DNA from: Mesorhizobium norvegicum
Lineage (GTDB): Bacteria > Pseudomonadota > Alphaproteobacteria > Rhizobiales > Rhizobiaceae
Assembly: GCF_004919685.1 (NCBI RefSeq)
Contig: NZ_SMYZ01000004.1
Location: 62,001-126,000, forward strand
Length of the DNA: 64,000 nucleotides
Direction: 5' to 3'
Shown in pieces: positions 49,812 through 59,354 of the stretch. The notes below the pieces were generated by a model that saw nothing but the letters and a program-made list of their open reading frames with translations, was not told the DNA's origin and did no database searches. Every line of letters starts with the position of its first letter. Position 1 is the first letter of the stretch. Made by a program: the position numbers and the translations under genes.

Positions 49812-50924
49812 ATGACCAGAATTGAGAAAGTCGAATTGCGGATGGTGGACCTTGTGCCCAAGGTCAAGCGCACCGACGCGATCCAGAGCTTCGTCAGCCA
49901 GGAAACGCCGATCGTCACCATCACCGATTCCGACGGCGCGGTCGGCACCGGTTACAGCTACACGATCGGCACCGGCGGTTCGTCGGTGATGCGGCTCCTG
50001 TCCGACCATCTGGTGCCGCGCCTGATCGGCCGCGACCCCGATAGGATCGAGGCGATCTGGCACGATCTCGAATTCACCACGCATGCCACCACCATCGGCG
50101 CAATCACGGCCATCGCCATCGCCGCCATCGATACAGCACTTTGGGATCTGCGGGCGAAGAAGCAGAACCTGCCTTTGTGGAAACTGGCCGGCGGCGCCAA
50201 GGACCGCTGCCCGCTCTACACGACCGAAGGCGGCTGGCTGCACATCGAGACGCAGGCGCTGGTCGACGATGCGTTGGCTGCCAAGGGGAAGGGCTTTCGC
50301 GGCTCGAAGGTGAAGATCGGCAGACCGCACGGCTCGGAAGATCTTGCCCGCCTGTCGGCGGTGCGCAAGGCGGTCGGCGACGGCTACGAGATCATGACCG
50401 ATGCCAATCAGGGATTCTCGGTCGACGAGGCGATCCGGCGTGCCGCCAGGCTGCGCGAGCTTGACCTCGCCTGGATCGAGGAGCCGCTGCCGGCCGACGA
50501 CATTGACGGGCATGTGCGCCTGTCGAACTCGACGCCAACGCCGATCGCCATCGGCGAGTCACTCTACTCCATCCGGCATTTTCGCGAATACATGCAGAAA
50601 GGCGCCTGCTCGATCGTGCAGGTCGATGTCGGCCGCATCGGCGGCATCACGCCCTGGCTCAAGATTGCGCACGCGGCGGAGGCCTTCGACATTCCGGTCT
50701 GTCCACATTTCCTGATGGAGCTGCATGTCAGCCTGACCTGCGCTGTTCAGAACGGCCGATATGTCGAGTACATTCCGCAACTCGACCAGTTGACCGGCAA
50801 GCGAATGCGCATCGAGGATGGCCAGGCGCTGGCGCCGGACGAACCGGGCATCGGCATCGACTGGGACTGGGACGCGGTCAAGGCCATGAGCATCGCCGAA
50901 TTCACCACGGCGATCACCAAATAG
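49812..50924 (+). CDS. Enolase-superfamily sugar acid dehydratase (mandelate racemase/muconate lactonizing type)
   Basis: 370-residue enolase-superfamily enzyme. Capping-domain N-terminus, then barrel motifs: KxK in SKVKIGRPH, metal ligands Asp in TDANQGFS, Glu in IEEPLP and Glu in AIGESLYS, and His in CPHFLMELH. The KxK plus His arrangement is that of mandelate racemase-group acid-sugar dehydratases. Likely dehydrates the sugar acid produced by the oxidoreductase and lactonase of this module. ATG at 49812 directly after the ATPase gene. Confidence 0.9.
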   Translation: MTRIEKVELRMVDLVPKVKRTDAIQSFVSQETPIVTITDSDGAVGTGYSYTIGTGGSSVMRLLSDHLVPRLIGRDPDRIEAIWHDLEFTTHATTIGAITAIAIAAIDTALWDLRAKKQNLPLWKLAGGAKDRCPLYTTEGGWLHIETQALVDDALAAKGKGFRGSKVKIGRPHGSEDLARLSAVRKAVGDGYEIMTDANQGFSVDEAIRRAARLRELDLAWIEEPLPADDIDGHVRLSNSTPTPIAIGESLYSIRHFREYMQKGACSIVQVDVGRIGGITPWLKIAHAAEAFDIPVCPHFLMELHVSLTCAVQNGRYVEYIPQLDQLTGKRMRIEDGQALAPDEPGIGIDWDWDAVKAMSIAEFTTAITK

Positions 50925-50934
50925 GGGAACTGAT

Positions 50935-51264
50935 ATGCAGCGGATGGGGATGGTTCTGGGACTGAAGCCGGAAAAGGTCGAGGAGTATGTCCGCCTGCAT
51001 GCCGCCGTCTGGCCCGATGTGCTGACCATGATCTCGGCCTGCAACATCAAGAACTATTCGATCTACCTGAAGCGGCCGGAGAACCTGCTGTTCAGCACGT
51101 TCGAGTACCATGGCACCGACTATGCCGCCGACATGGCCAAGATGGCGGCCGACCCGAAGACGCAGGAATGGTGGGCGGTCTGCATGCCTTGCCAGGAGCC
51201 GTTGGCGACCCGAAAGGAAGGCGAGTGGTGGGCTGAGATGGATGAGGTCTTCCATCATGACTGA
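50935..51264 (+). CDS. L-rhamnose/L-fucose mutarotase family protein
   Basis: 109-residue RhaM/DUF718-type alpha+beta-barrel protein: MQRMGMVLGLKPEKVEEYVRLHAAVWPDVL with His22, NIKNYSIYLKRPENLLFSTFEYHG and EWWAVCMPCQEP. Converts alpha and beta anomers of a 6-deoxy sugar, which is the main pointer that this operon handles rhamnose-, fucose- or similar sugars. Overlaps the next gene start by 8 bases (51257-51264). Confidence 0.9.
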   Translation: MQRMGMVLGLKPEKVEEYVRLHAAVWPDVLTMISACNIKNYSIYLKRPENLLFSTFEYHGTDYAADMAKMAADPKTQEWWAVCMPCQEPLATRKEGEWWAEMDEVFHHD

Positions 51265-52333
51265 AGGCGGTTTCGACCCTGCCTTGCTCGTCCAGTCCTG
51301 GCCCAAACCCTCCAAGCCCCGGCCGATCGTCACCTTCGGCGCCGGATCGATCGTCGGCGACGCGCATTTCCCGGCCTATCGGAAGGCCGGCTTTCCTATC
51401 GCCGGCCTCTACGACCCCGACCACGCCAGAGCTGAAAAACTGGCCAACCAATGGGGCGTGACAGCCTTTCGCTCGGCCGAGGAGGCTGCCGCCGTCGAGG
51501 GTGCGATCTTCGACCTCGCGACGCCGCCCTCGCGTCATGCCGATGTGCTGAAATCCTTGCCCGATGGCGCCGTAGCGCTGATCCAGAAGCCGATGGGCAG
51601 CAACCTTGCCGAGGCTACTGCGATCCTCGAAACCTGCCGCGCCAGGAAGCTGCATGCGGCGGTGAACTTCCAGCTGCGCTTCGCGCCGATGATGCTGGCG
51701 CTGAAGGACGCGATCGGCAAGGGCTGGCTCGGCGAGATCGTCGACTTCGACGCCTGGCTGGCGCTGGCGACACCGTGGGAGCTGTGGGAATTCCTGCTCA
51801 AGGCGCCGCGCGTCGAGATCGCCATGCATTCGATCCACTATCTCGATCTGATCCGGCAGTTGCTCGGCGACCCGCAAGGCGTCCACGCCAAGACGCTCGG
51901 CCACCCCAAACACGCGGTGGCGCAGACGCGTACCAGCGCCATTCTCGACTATGGCGACACCGTGCGCTGCGCCCTGTCGATCAACCACGACCACAAGTTC
52001 GGCCGCCGGCACCAGGCCTGCGAGTTCCGCATCTGCGGCACCGAGGGCGCTGCCTATCTCAAGCTTGGCCTCAATCTCGACTATCCCACAGGCGAGCCGG
52101 ACATTCTGGAGATCCATCCGAAAGGCGGAACGGACTGGGTCGCGGTGCCCTTGGCCGGCGAGTGGTTTCCCGACGCCTTCGTCGGCCGCATGGCCAATGT
52201 CCAGCGCTTTGCGGCCGGAGAAGATGCTACGCTGATCAGCCCGGTCGAAGATGCGTGGGGCACAATGGCGCTGGTCGAGGCCGCGTATCAATCGAGTGCG
52301 GCACCGGCAACGCCGATCGCGGAAAGACCCTGA
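51257..52333 (+). CDS. Gfo/Idh/MocA-family oxidoreductase
   Basis: 358-residue NAD(P)-dependent oxidoreductase. N-terminal Rossmann fold ([24 protein letters not shown]), the QKPMG motif in place of the usual EKP, and a catalytic His in [13 protein letters not shown]. Probable sugar dehydrogenase giving a lactone for the amidohydrolase at 43605. ATG at 51257 overlaps the mutarotase stop; the stop overlaps the MaoC ATG by one base (52333). Confidence 0.88.
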   Translation: MTEGGFDPALLVQSWPKPSKPRPIVTFGAGSIVGDAHFPAYRKAGFPIAGLYDPDHARAEKLANQWGVTAFRSAEEAAAVEGAIFDLATPPSRHADVLKSLPDGAVALIQKPMGSNLAEATAILETCRARKLHAAVNFQLRFAPMMLALKDAIGKGWLGEIVDFDAWLALATPWELWEFLLKAPRVEIAMHSIHYLDLIRQLLGDPQGVHAKTLGHPKHAVAQTRTSAILDYGDTVRCALSINHDHKFGRRHQACEFRICGTEGAAYLKLGLNLDYPTGEPDILEIHPKGGTDWVAVPLAGEWFPDAFVGRMANVQRFAAGEDATLISPVEDAWGTMALVEAAYQSSAAPATPIAERP

Positions 52334-52785
52334 TGGAACAGATCCAGTATTTCGAGGACTATGAGATTGGTGCGTCGCGCCTTACCAGCGGCCGCACCAT
52401 CACCGAAACCGACTTCATCGTCCATGCCGGCCATACCGGCGATTTCTTCCCGCATCACATGGATGCCGAGTTCATGAAGACGACGCCATTCGGCCAGCGC
52501 ATTGCGCATGGCACGCTGGTGTTCTCGGTGGGCGTTGGCCTGACGGCAAGCGTCGTCAATCCCGTCGCCTTTTCCTATGGCTATGACCGGCTGCGCTTCA
52601 TCAAGCCGGTGTTCATCGGCGACACGATCCGCACACGGACCACCATCGCAGCCAGGGAAGACGACCCGAAGCGACCGGGTTCAGGACGGGTGATCGAGCG
52701 CTGCGAGGTGATCAACCAGCGCGGCGACGTGGTGCTGGCGGCCGACCACATCTACATCGTCGAACGCAGGCCGGCGCAGGGCTGA
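52333..52785 (+). CDS. MaoC-like hotdog-fold dehydratase/hydratase
   Basis: 150-residue single hotdog domain with the hydratase dyad kept ([11 protein letters not shown]: Asp and His present). Second half carries [20 protein letters not shown], the same string as the MaoC protein at 40723, so the two are paralogues. Ends the sugar operon with its ATG overlapping the oxidoreductase stop. A CoA-ester substrate would be odd in a sugar pathway; it may process a late keto-acid or act with the CaiB operon upstream. Cytoplasmic. Confidence 0.88.
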   Translation: MEQIQYFEDYEIGASRLTSGRTITETDFIVHAGHTGDFFPHHMDAEFMKTTPFGQRIAHGTLVFSVGVGLTASVVNPVAFSYGYDRLRFIKPVFIGDTIRTRTTIAAREDDPKRPGSGRVIERCEVINQRGDVVLAADHIYIVERRPAQG

Positions 52786-52799
52786 GACTCAGGAAATTC

Positions 52800-53597
52800 C
52801 TACGAGCCCGTGGCGCGCGCGGTGATGCGTTCGAGCCCGAGCAGCAGGGCCAGCGTTGCCACGACCAGGATCATGGTCAGTGCGGCACCGGCAAAGATGT
52901 CGCCGCGATCGGTGAGGCTGAAGATCGAGACCGGCAGTGTCACCCAACCCGGCGGGTAGACCATGACGGTGGCGCCGAGTTCACCCATGGACAGCGCGAA
53001 GCTCAGACCGAAGGCGGCGACCAGATAGGGCGCGAGCAAGGGCAACGTTACGTGCCACAGCCGATAGGCGGGCCGCGCGCCGAGGCTCGACGCCACCTGC
53101 TCGAAATCGGGTGACAGCCGTGCCAGGCCGGCCGAGACATTGCCGAAGGTGAAGGCCGAGATCAGCACGAAATGCGCGATCATGACGATCGCCACCGTGC
53201 CGTTGAGCAGCAGCGGCGGATGGCTGAACGCGACCAGCAGGCCAAGGCCGACGGACACCGAAGGCACAGCACTTGGGATGAAGAACAAAAGACCCAGCAA
53301 CCGCCGCAAGGCATGACCCTGGAGGCGCAGCGACAGTGCCGCCCAGGTGCCGCTGACCAGCGCCAGCGCGCTGGCCAGGAAACCGGTGATCAGGCTGGCC
53401 TTGACGGCGTTCCACGCCTGCCCTTTGACGACATCGGTATAATGCTCCGTCGTCAGGCCATTGGGCAGCACACCGTTCCATTGGTCGGCGAGGCTGGACA
53501 AGAGGATGACCGCAAGCGGCGCCAGGAACAGCACGCCGAACAGCAGTGCGAACAGCAGCCACAGGACAAGGCGACCGGAGCGCGACCAGACCAGCAT
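52800..53597 (-). CDS. phnV: 2-aminoethylphosphonate-type ABC transporter permease (PhnV-like)
   Basis: 265-residue inner-membrane permease starting MLVWSRSGRLVLWLLFALLFG, six membrane segments and EAA loop QVASSLGARPAYRLWHVTLPLLAPYL. Last gene of the phnSTUV-like importer; 2 bases from the PhnU-like gene. Symbol given by layout and by linkage to the PhnW-PhnA-PhnY enzymes; polyamine or iron-type permeases share the fold. Confidence 0.78.
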   Translation of the reverse strand: MLVWSRSGRLVLWLLFALLFGVLFLAPLAVILLSSLADQWNGVLPNGLTTEHYTDVVKGQAWNAVKASLITGFLASALALVSGTWAALSLRLQGHALRRLLGLLFFIPSAVPSVSVGLGLLVAFSHPPLLLNGTVAIVMIAHFVLISAFTFGNVSAGLARLSPDFEQVASSLGARPAYRLWHVTLPLLAPYLVAAFGLSFALSMGELGATVMVYPPGWVTLPVSIFSLTDRGDIFAGAALTMILVVATLALLLGLERITARATGS

Positions 53598-53599
53598 GG

Positions 53600-54463
53600 C
53601 TAGGCTCCCAACCGGCCGGCGGCGAAACGGTAAAGGCCGAACAGGCCGAGCGACAGCGCGATGTTGACCACGGCAATGATGCAGGCGACCTGATAGGCTG
53701 ATTCCTGGATCGCCTTGCCGTAGATCAGCAGCGGCAGGGTGATGACGCCCTTGGCGCCGATGAACAGCACGATGCCGAATTCGTTGACGGTCAAAAGCAG
53801 GCACAGGCTGCCGCCGGCGATGAGCGCGGGAACCGCCGCCGGCAGGATGATTTGACGGACGATGCGAAACGGCCTTGCGCCGAGCACGCTCGCTGCCTCG
53901 ATCTGGCCATGGTCAACCAATGAGAAGGCCGCAAGCAGCGGCCGCAGGATGAAGGGTGTGTAGACAGTGACCTCGGCCAGGATCACGCCCCACGCCGAAT
54001 AGAGGAAATCGACGGGCGGCAGCGGCAGCGAAAAGGTCTCCATCAGCCCGGCATTGAGCATGCCGGCGGAGCCGTAGAGGAAGGTGAAGGCCAGCGTCAC
54101 CAGGAATGTCGGCAGCGCGATGAAGGTATCGATCAGCCGGGCGATGAAGCCGCTGCCGGGGAATGGCACGAAGGCCAGGATCAGCGCCAGCACGAGGCCG
54201 ACGACCAGGCATCCGGCTGTCGCCGCGACCGAGATCGACACCGTGTTGATCAGCGCGTTGAGGAAGAAGCGCGAATGCAGCACGCGGATGACTTCAGCGA
54301 AATTGGCGATGCCACTGTCATCGAGGAAGGCCTGCCGGGCGATCAGCGCCAGCGGGTAGAAGAACAGCAGCGCCAGCAGGGCCGCCGGCGGCACGATCCA
54401 CAGCTTTCCGGGTTCCCTCCGAACCGCCGGCGCGCGAAGTGCGACCGCCTCAGACACCGGCAT
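53600..54463 (-). CDS. phnU: 2-aminoethylphosphonate-type ABC transporter permease (PhnU-like)
   Basis: 287-residue permease starting MPVSEAVALRAP with CGGAAG upstream. Six membrane segments, and EAA loop EAASVLGARPFRIVRQIILPAAVPALI. Overlaps the ATPase gene by 14 bases (54450-54463). Forms the permease pair with the PhnV-like protein. Identification rests on operon position next to an AEP catabolic set. Confidence 0.78.
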   Translation of the reverse strand: MPVSEAVALRAPAVRREPGKLWIVPPAALLALLFFYPLALIARQAFLDDSGIANFAEVIRVLHSRFFLNALINTVSISVAATAGCLVVGLVLALILAFVPFPGSGFIARLIDTFIALPTFLVTLAFTFLYGSAGMLNAGLMETFSLPLPPVDFLYSAWGVILAEVTVYTPFILRPLLAAFSLVDHGQIEAASVLGARPFRIVRQIILPAAVPALIAGGSLCLLLTVNEFGIVLFIGAKGVITLPLLIYGKAIQESAYQVACIIAVVNIALSLGLFGLYRFAAGRLGA

Positions 54464-55595
54464 CTTCCGGGAGAAGCGAGGTGTCGGCGGGCGCGAAGAA
54501 GAGCGGTACCTTGGCGCCGGGTTCGGGCAAGGCGATCGGCAGCCTGGTCGCAGAGACACGCACCGGCGTGCCGTCGACATCGAGCACAAGGTGGGTCAGT
54601 TCGCCCTGCCAGTGCACTTCCCTGAGCGTGCCGACGATGCGGTTGGTATGTTCACTATCGGCCGTCAGGCTCAGATGCTGCGGCCTGATGCAGAGCAGGC
54701 TCTTGTCGCCTGCCTTCTCGTTGCGGCCGGCGCCTGTGAGCAGCGCGTCGCCATGCCTTGCCGTGGCAAAACCCTTCGAGCCGACGGCCTCCGCAACAGT
54801 GACCGGCAGAAGATTGGCGCGGCCGAGGAACTCGGCAGTGAAGCGGTTTGGCGGACGGCGGTAGAGTTCGGTCGTCGGTCCATGCGAACAGACCCTGCCA
54901 TCGCGCATGATGGCGATCTTGTCGGCAAGCGTCAGCGCCTCGGTCTGGTCGTGGGTGACGTAGAGGATCGTCAGACCCGGCAGGCTGCGGTGCAGCCGGG
55001 CAATCTCCTCGACCATGTTGCGGCGGATCTGCGCGTCGAGCGCCGAAAGCGGCTCGTCGAGCAGGAGCACGCGTGGCCGCACCGCGAGTGCGCGTGCAAT
55101 CGCGACACGCTGCTGCTGGCCACCCGAGAGCTCGCGCGGATAGCGCCTGGCATAGGCCAACATGCCGACTGTGCCGAGCGCATCCTTGATCCGCTCGCCG
55201 ATCAGCGCCTTGTCGGCGCCTTGTGCTCTGAGGCCGAAGGCGACGTTGTCCTCGACCCGCATATGCGGAAACAGCGCGTAGTTCTGCACCACCATGCCGA
55301 GCCCACGTTCATAGGGCGGCAGATCGGTCACGTCGGTGGCGCCGATGCGGATGCGCCCGCTGACAGGCCGCACGAAACCGGCCACGGCGCGCAGGGCGGT
55401 GGTCTTGCCGGAGCCGGACGGGCCGATCATCGCCAGGATTTCGCCCGGCGCGATATCCAGGGTCAGCGGATGCAGGACGACATGCGCGCCATAGGCGACG
55501 CTGACCTTGTCGAAATGGACGTTGGAGCCGGCGCCGCGAACCTTCGCGGCGTCGATGTCCATGACACTGGTACCAGTAAAGGCTGCGGCCGACAT
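54450..55595 (-). CDS. phnT: 2-aminoethylphosphonate-type ABC transporter ATP-binding protein (PhnT-like)
   Basis: 381 residues from MSAAAFTGTSVMDID, preceded by GGAGGACC. Walker A GPSGSGKT near residues 58-65, Q-loop VVQNYALFPHMRVEDNV, signature LSGGQQQRVAIARAL, Walker B VLLLDEPLSALDAQ and H-loop THDQTEALTLADKI, plus a C-terminal TOBE domain. PotA/FbpC-like subclass, as PhnT is. The upstream part of the open frame contains non-protein-like sequence, so the longer start is rejected. Confidence 0.8.
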   Translation of the reverse strand: MSAAAFTGTSVMDIDAAKVRGAGSNVHFDKVSVAYGAHVVLHPLTLDIAPGEILAMIGPSGSGKTTALRAVAGFVRPVSGRIRIGATDVTDLPPYERGLGMVVQNYALFPHMRVEDNVAFGLRAQGADKALIGERIKDALGTVGMLAYARRYPRELSGGQQQRVAIARALAVRPRVLLLDEPLSALDAQIRRNMVEEIARLHRSLPGLTILYVTHDQTEALTLADKIAIMRDGRVCSHGPTTELYRRPPNRFTAEFLGRANLLPVTVAEAVGSKGFATARHGDALLTGAGRNEKAGDKSLLCIRPQHLSLTADSEHTNRIVGTLREVHWQGELTHLVLDVDGTPVRVSATRLPIALPEPGAKVPLFFAPADTSLLPEDAGV

Positions 55596-55624
55596 GGCGT
55601 GGTCCTCCAGGTTTCCCTTGCGGA

Positions 55625-56656
55625 TCAACTTCCGGTCGCTTCGTTCCAGCGCTTGACGTAGTCGGGGAGCTTGCTCAGCGCGTCGTCCCAGTTCGGCGAC
55701 CAAATGGTCACACCCTTCATCGCCTCCTGCGCCCTGGCGAAGTTGGCGTCATCCGGCTTCACGTCCTTGCGCGCCGGCATGCCGAGCGCAACGGAGCTAA
55801 TGGTCGACTGCGCTTCCTTGGCCAGCAGGAAGTCGATCAGCTTCTTGCCGTTGTCGGCATTGGGCGCACCGGTGACCAGGCCGATTTCATAGGGCAGCGC
55901 GAAGGTGGAGCGCACACCGTCGGGACCCGCCGGCCAGAACACCTTGATGTTGGGATTGTCGGCCATCTGCGACATGTTCATCTGCAGATCGCCATTGGCG
56001 ACATGCAGTTCGCCCTTGTTGACCAGTGCCGTCAGCTTGCCGGTCGAGGCGGAGGGGCCGACATTGTTGTCCTGCAGTTTCTTCATGAAGTCGAAGCCGG
56101 CATCCTCACCGCCGAAGGCATGGATCACCTGCAGCATGACGGCGGTGCCGTCGCCGGCCTGACCGGGGGTCGAGTACTGGATCTTGCCCTTGAACTTCGG
56201 GTCGAGCAGATCGTTATAGGCCTTCGGCGCTTCCGACAGCACGGCGCTGTTGTAGATGAAGTTCATGTAGTTGTTGACCAGCGGCCGGTACTTGTCGGTG
56301 CCGCCATCGATCTGGTCCGCCGCTTCCGGCTTGTAATCCTGCAGCAGCCCGTCGGCTGCGGCGCGCTGGACGAAGGGCGGCAAGGTCACCAGCACGTCGG
56401 CCTGCGGGTTCGACTTTTCCTTGGCGACGCGCTCGACGACACCGCCCGAGCCTGCCTCGATGTACTGCACGGTGATGCCGGTGGCTTTGGTGAAGGCGGC
56501 GAATTCGGTCTCGAACCAGCTGCCATTGCCGTCATGCAGGCCGTCGGCGGAATAGATGGTGACGACACCGTCGGCGAACGCCGGTCCGACAAGAGCCGAC
56601 GACGACAACAGCGACGCGGCGAAGGCCATAACTATGGTTGCATTGCGCGATTTCAT
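55625..56656 (-). CDS. phnS: 2-aminoethylphosphonate-type ABC transporter substrate-binding protein (PhnS-like)
   Basis: 343 residues with a Sec signal peptide ([29 protein letters not shown]). Ribosome site GGGGAA. Mature opening [32 protein letters not shown] and the region [22 protein letters not shown] match family-1 binding proteins of the AEP/iron/spermidine class. First gene of the phnSTUV-like importer. Its promoter region holds an AT-rich inverted repeat at 56786-56803. Confidence 0.82.
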   Translation of the reverse strand: MKSRNATIVMAFAASLLSSSALVGPAFADGVVTIYSADGLHDGNGSWFETEFAAFTKATGITVQYIEAGSGGVVERVAKEKSNPQADVLVTLPPFVQRAAADGLLQDYKPEAADQIDGGTDKYRPLVNNYMNFIYNSAVLSEAPKAYNDLLDPKFKGKIQYSTPGQAGDGTAVMLQVIHAFGGEDAGFDFMKKLQDNNVGPSASTGKLTALVNKGELHVANGDLQMNMSQMADNPNIKVFWPAGPDGVRSTFALPYEIGLVTGAPNADNGKKLIDFLLAKEAQSTISSVALGMPARKDVKPDDANFARAQEAMKGVTIWSPNWDDALSKLPDYVKRWNEATGS

Positions 56657-56785
56657 GATCAGTTCCCCTGTGATTGATGGCACATTCTGCGATGCACTGT
56701 GACGATCTCGCCTGTGGGCCGGAGGCTCATGCGGCGCCGTTCGATCTCGTCGTTGTGGCAACTCTGGGGATTGGCAATCGATAAG

Positions 56786-56803
56786 TAAAATCTATTTATT
56801 TTA
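56786..56803. promoter_or_regulatory. AT-rich inverted repeat TAAAAT-N6-ATTTTA upstream of phnS
   Basis: Perfect 6-base inverted repeat in the promoter region of the phnSTUV operon, 130 bases before the phnS ATG. A close relative (TAAAAT-N4-ATTTTG, 63623-63638) sits before phnW. Shared motif suggests common control; the regulator gene is not visible in this window. Confidence 0.45.
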
Positions 56804-56910
56804 TGATAGACAAAGTTCTTCTGATAGTTGTCATGGAATTGTCGCAACGCTGTCGTGGCGGCAATCCGGGCTCGCCGAAGGCCGGTAATTGGCGGCAGAG
56901 GTGGCGGTGG

Positions 56911-57921
56911 TCAGGCGAATGTGACGCCTGCGGTCTGCGCCCGCAATCGCGGGTCGAACGAGCGGACAGTCACCAGCCGGCCGTCGAGGATTTCGAAGCA
57001 GCGGGCGAGCGTGTCGTCTTCGAGGCGACGCATCGCCTCCTGCGTGAAGAAGGTGAGATGCGGGAACAGGATGACGTTGTCGCGGCCGAACAGCGCGCTC
57101 ATCGGATGACCCGATTTGGCCAGCGGTTCCACCGAATAGACGTCGAGCCCGGCGCCGCCGATGCGCCCCGAGATGATCGCCTCGACAAGGGCGGCCTCGT
57201 CGACCAGCGCGCCGCGCGAGACATTGACGATGATGGCGGAAGGCTTGAGGCAGGCGAGCTCGGCCTTGCCGATCAGGCCGCGCGTCCTGTCGTTCAGCAC
57301 GCAATGGATGGAAACGAAGTCGCAGACACGAAGCATGGCGTGGAGGTCATCCATCTTTTCGACGCCGGCATTGCTCATCGTTGCGGCATCGACACCGGGA
57401 TCAAAGCCAAGCACCCGCGCGCGAAACCCCTGCCCGGCCATGCGCGCCATGCTGCGGCCGATCTTGCCGCAACCGACGAGCCCAAGCGTGGCGCCAGACA
57501 TGTCGCGTCCCAGCTAGCGCTGCTCGGGCCAGATCCAGCCGTCGCGCGACACCGCCGCGGTGATGGCTGGCAGCCGCTTGGCCAGCGCGATCATCAGCGC
57601 GAAGGCGCCTTCGGCGACGGTCTCCTCGGCATAGTCCGGCACGTTGACGACAGGAATGCCGCTCCGCATCGCGGCAGGGATGTCAATGGCATCGATGCCG
57701 ACGCCATATTTGACGATGCCCTTCAATTTGGGCGCCGCGTCGATCACTCTGGCAGTGACCGGCGTGTAGCACATGAGCAGAAGGTCGGCGTCGGCGACCG
57801 CGCTGACGAGATCGGCTTCGGGGATGCCATCCGGCAGCGTCACCAGTTCGACGCCCCTCGCCCGCAAGCCGGCGTCGATTTCAGGGCATTCGAGTTCACT
57901 GTCGGTGCGCACGGCCTTCAT
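56911..57921 (-). pseudogene. D-2-hydroxyacid dehydrogenase, interrupted by one in-frame amber codon
   Basis: A full-length NAD-dependent D-2-hydroxyacid dehydrogenase reading frame of 336 codons broken by TAG at 57514-57516. N-terminal part (135 codons) starts MKAVRTDSELEC and ends DGWIWPEQR; the C-terminal part continues in the same frame with LGRDMSGATLGLVGCGKIGRSM (NAD fold), NVSRGALVDEAALVEAI (Arg of the site), VEPL (Glu) and FPHLTFFT (catalytic His). No frameshift; a single TGG-to-TAG or CAG-to-TAG change would explain it. Restart at an ATG (57501) could give a C-terminal fragment. It sits 2 bases after the PbfA-like gene in the phosphonate cluster. Confidence 0.88.
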
Positions 57922-57923
57922 GG

Positions 57924-59285
57924 TCAGGCCGTCAGCACGGCGGCCTCGACGATGTCGAGCGCGTGGTCGAGATCGGTTTTCGAAATGACCAGCGGCGGCG
58001 ACAGCGTCAGCACATTGCCTTGGCTGACCTTGAAGCTCAGGCCTTGTTCGAGGCAGGCGTAGAACACGCGCTCGGCGAGATCGCGCGCCGGCTGGCGCGT
58101 GGCGCGGTCCTCGACCAGCTCGACGCCGACCATCAGTCCCCGCCCGCGCACATCGCCGACATGGGGCGAGCGCGCCATCAGGTCGTGCATGCGTCCCAGC
58201 ACGTGCCGGCCGAGTTCGGCCGCGCGCTCGACCAGCCCTTCTTCCAGGATGATGTCGATCGTCGTCAGTGCGGCGCGCGTCGTCACCGGGTTCTTTTCAT
58301 GGGTGTAGTGACCGATGGCGAAGCCGCCGGTGACGTCGAGGTCGCGGCGCGCGATGACGGCGGCGATCGGCAGGATGCCGCCGCCGAGCGACTTGCCGAG
58401 GACGACGATGTCGGGCGTCACGCCATCATGCTCGTGCGCGAAGAATTTGCCGGTCTTGCCGAGGCCGGTCGGGATCTCGTCGAAGATCAGCAGCGTGCCG
58501 TGCCGGTCACAGGCCTCGCGCACCCGCTTCCAGAAGCCGGGCGGCGGCGGGTTGGGTGTCGCCCGCATCGGCTCGGCGACGACCGCCGCCACGTCCTGCT
58601 CGCGGCCAAGCACGTAGGCGATCATGTTGGCGCAAGCGAGCCCCGAAGCCTCCAGGGAATCGTGGCCATAGGGGCAGCGGTAACCATCCCACGGCGCGAC
58701 ATGTTCGGTGCCGGTCATCATCGGGCCGGCGATGTGGGAGCGGAAGGTCGCCTCGCCGCCGACGCTGGCGGCACCGAAGCCAGCGCCGTGAAAAGCATCC
58801 CAGAACGACACGGTCTTGAAGCGGCCGGTCGCGGCGCGGGCGATCTTCAGCGCGACCTCGATGGCGTCGGAACCACCGGTGGTGAACAGCACCTTGCCGA
58901 GATCACCCGGCGCCAGAGTGGCCAGCTTCTCGGCCAGTTCGACGGCGGGTTCGCAGGTGAAGCGGCGCGGTGCGAAGCAGAGGTCGTCGAGCTGCTTCTT
59001 GATCGCGGCCACCAGCCTCGGATGACCATAGCCGAGGTGATGCACGCTGTTGCCGTGGAAATCCATGAAGCGGCGGCCGGCGGTATCCTCGATCCAGATG
59101 CCTTCGGCTTTTGCGATCGTCGATAGACAGGGGCTGGACAGGCTCTGGTGCATGAAGGCGGCAGCGTCGCGATCGAGCAGGCCGCGGATCCGCGGATCGT
59201 CCTGCCCGGCATCCCAGCGGCCGCGCGCCGCCGTCGTGTTGGAATCGCCCTCGGTATGCACAAGTTCAGATATCGCGGCCATCAT
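57924..59285 (-). CDS. pbfA: Class III PLP enzyme, probable (R)-1-hydroxy-2-aminoethylphosphonate ammonia-lyase
   Basis: 453-residue fold-type I PLP enzyme of the class III aminotransferase family. PLP Lys298 in IVVLGKSLGGGILPI, Asp269 in LLIFDEIPTGLGKTGK. N-terminal segment RFMDFHGNSVHHLGYGHPRLVAAIKKQLDDLCF in outline and CFAPRRFTCEPAVELAEKL are what I associate with PbfA proteins, which turn hydroxy-AEP into phosphonoacetaldehyde with loss of ammonia. Its place between PhnY and the hydroxyacid dehydrogenase supports this. A plain aminotransferase cannot be excluded. Starts ATGATG after GGAGA. Confidence 0.75.
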   Translation of the reverse strand: MMAAISELVHTEGDSNTTAARGRWDAGQDDPRIRGLLDRDAAAFMHQSLSSPCLSTIAKAEGIWIEDTAGRRFMDFHGNSVHHLGYGHPRLVAAIKKQLDDLCFAPRRFTCEPAVELAEKLATLAPGDLGKVLFTTGGSDAIEVALKIARAATGRFKTVSFWDAFHGAGFGAASVGGEATFRSHIAGPMMTGTEHVAPWDGYRCPYGHDSLEASGLACANMIAYVLGREQDVAAVVAEPMRATPNPPPPGFWKRVREACDRHGTLLIFDEIPTGLGKTGKFFAHEHDGVTPDIVVLGKSLGGGILPIAAVIARRDLDVTGGFAIGHYTHEKNPVTTRAALTTIDIILEEGLVERAAELGRHVLGRMHDLMARSPHVGDVRGRGLMVGVELVEDRATRQPARDLAERVFYACLEQGLSFKVSQGNVLTLSPPLVISKTDLDHALDIVEAAVLTA

Positions 59286-59354
59286 GGTCTCCGAAACGCG
59301 AATGAGGGAGCGACGAGCGCCCCCTCGATTGTTCTGCTCGCCAATGCCGTCCGG

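Noticed and set aside
57501..57516. The amber codon as a recoded amino acid (pyrrolysine-like)
   Set aside because: No pyrrolysine genes are visible and the family does not carry one; a nonsense change is simpler.
56803..58062. A 419-codon plus-strand frame across the dehydrogenase
   Set aside because: Antisense to the broken dehydrogenase and the end of the PbfA-like gene; no domain. It does not rescue the pseudogene call.
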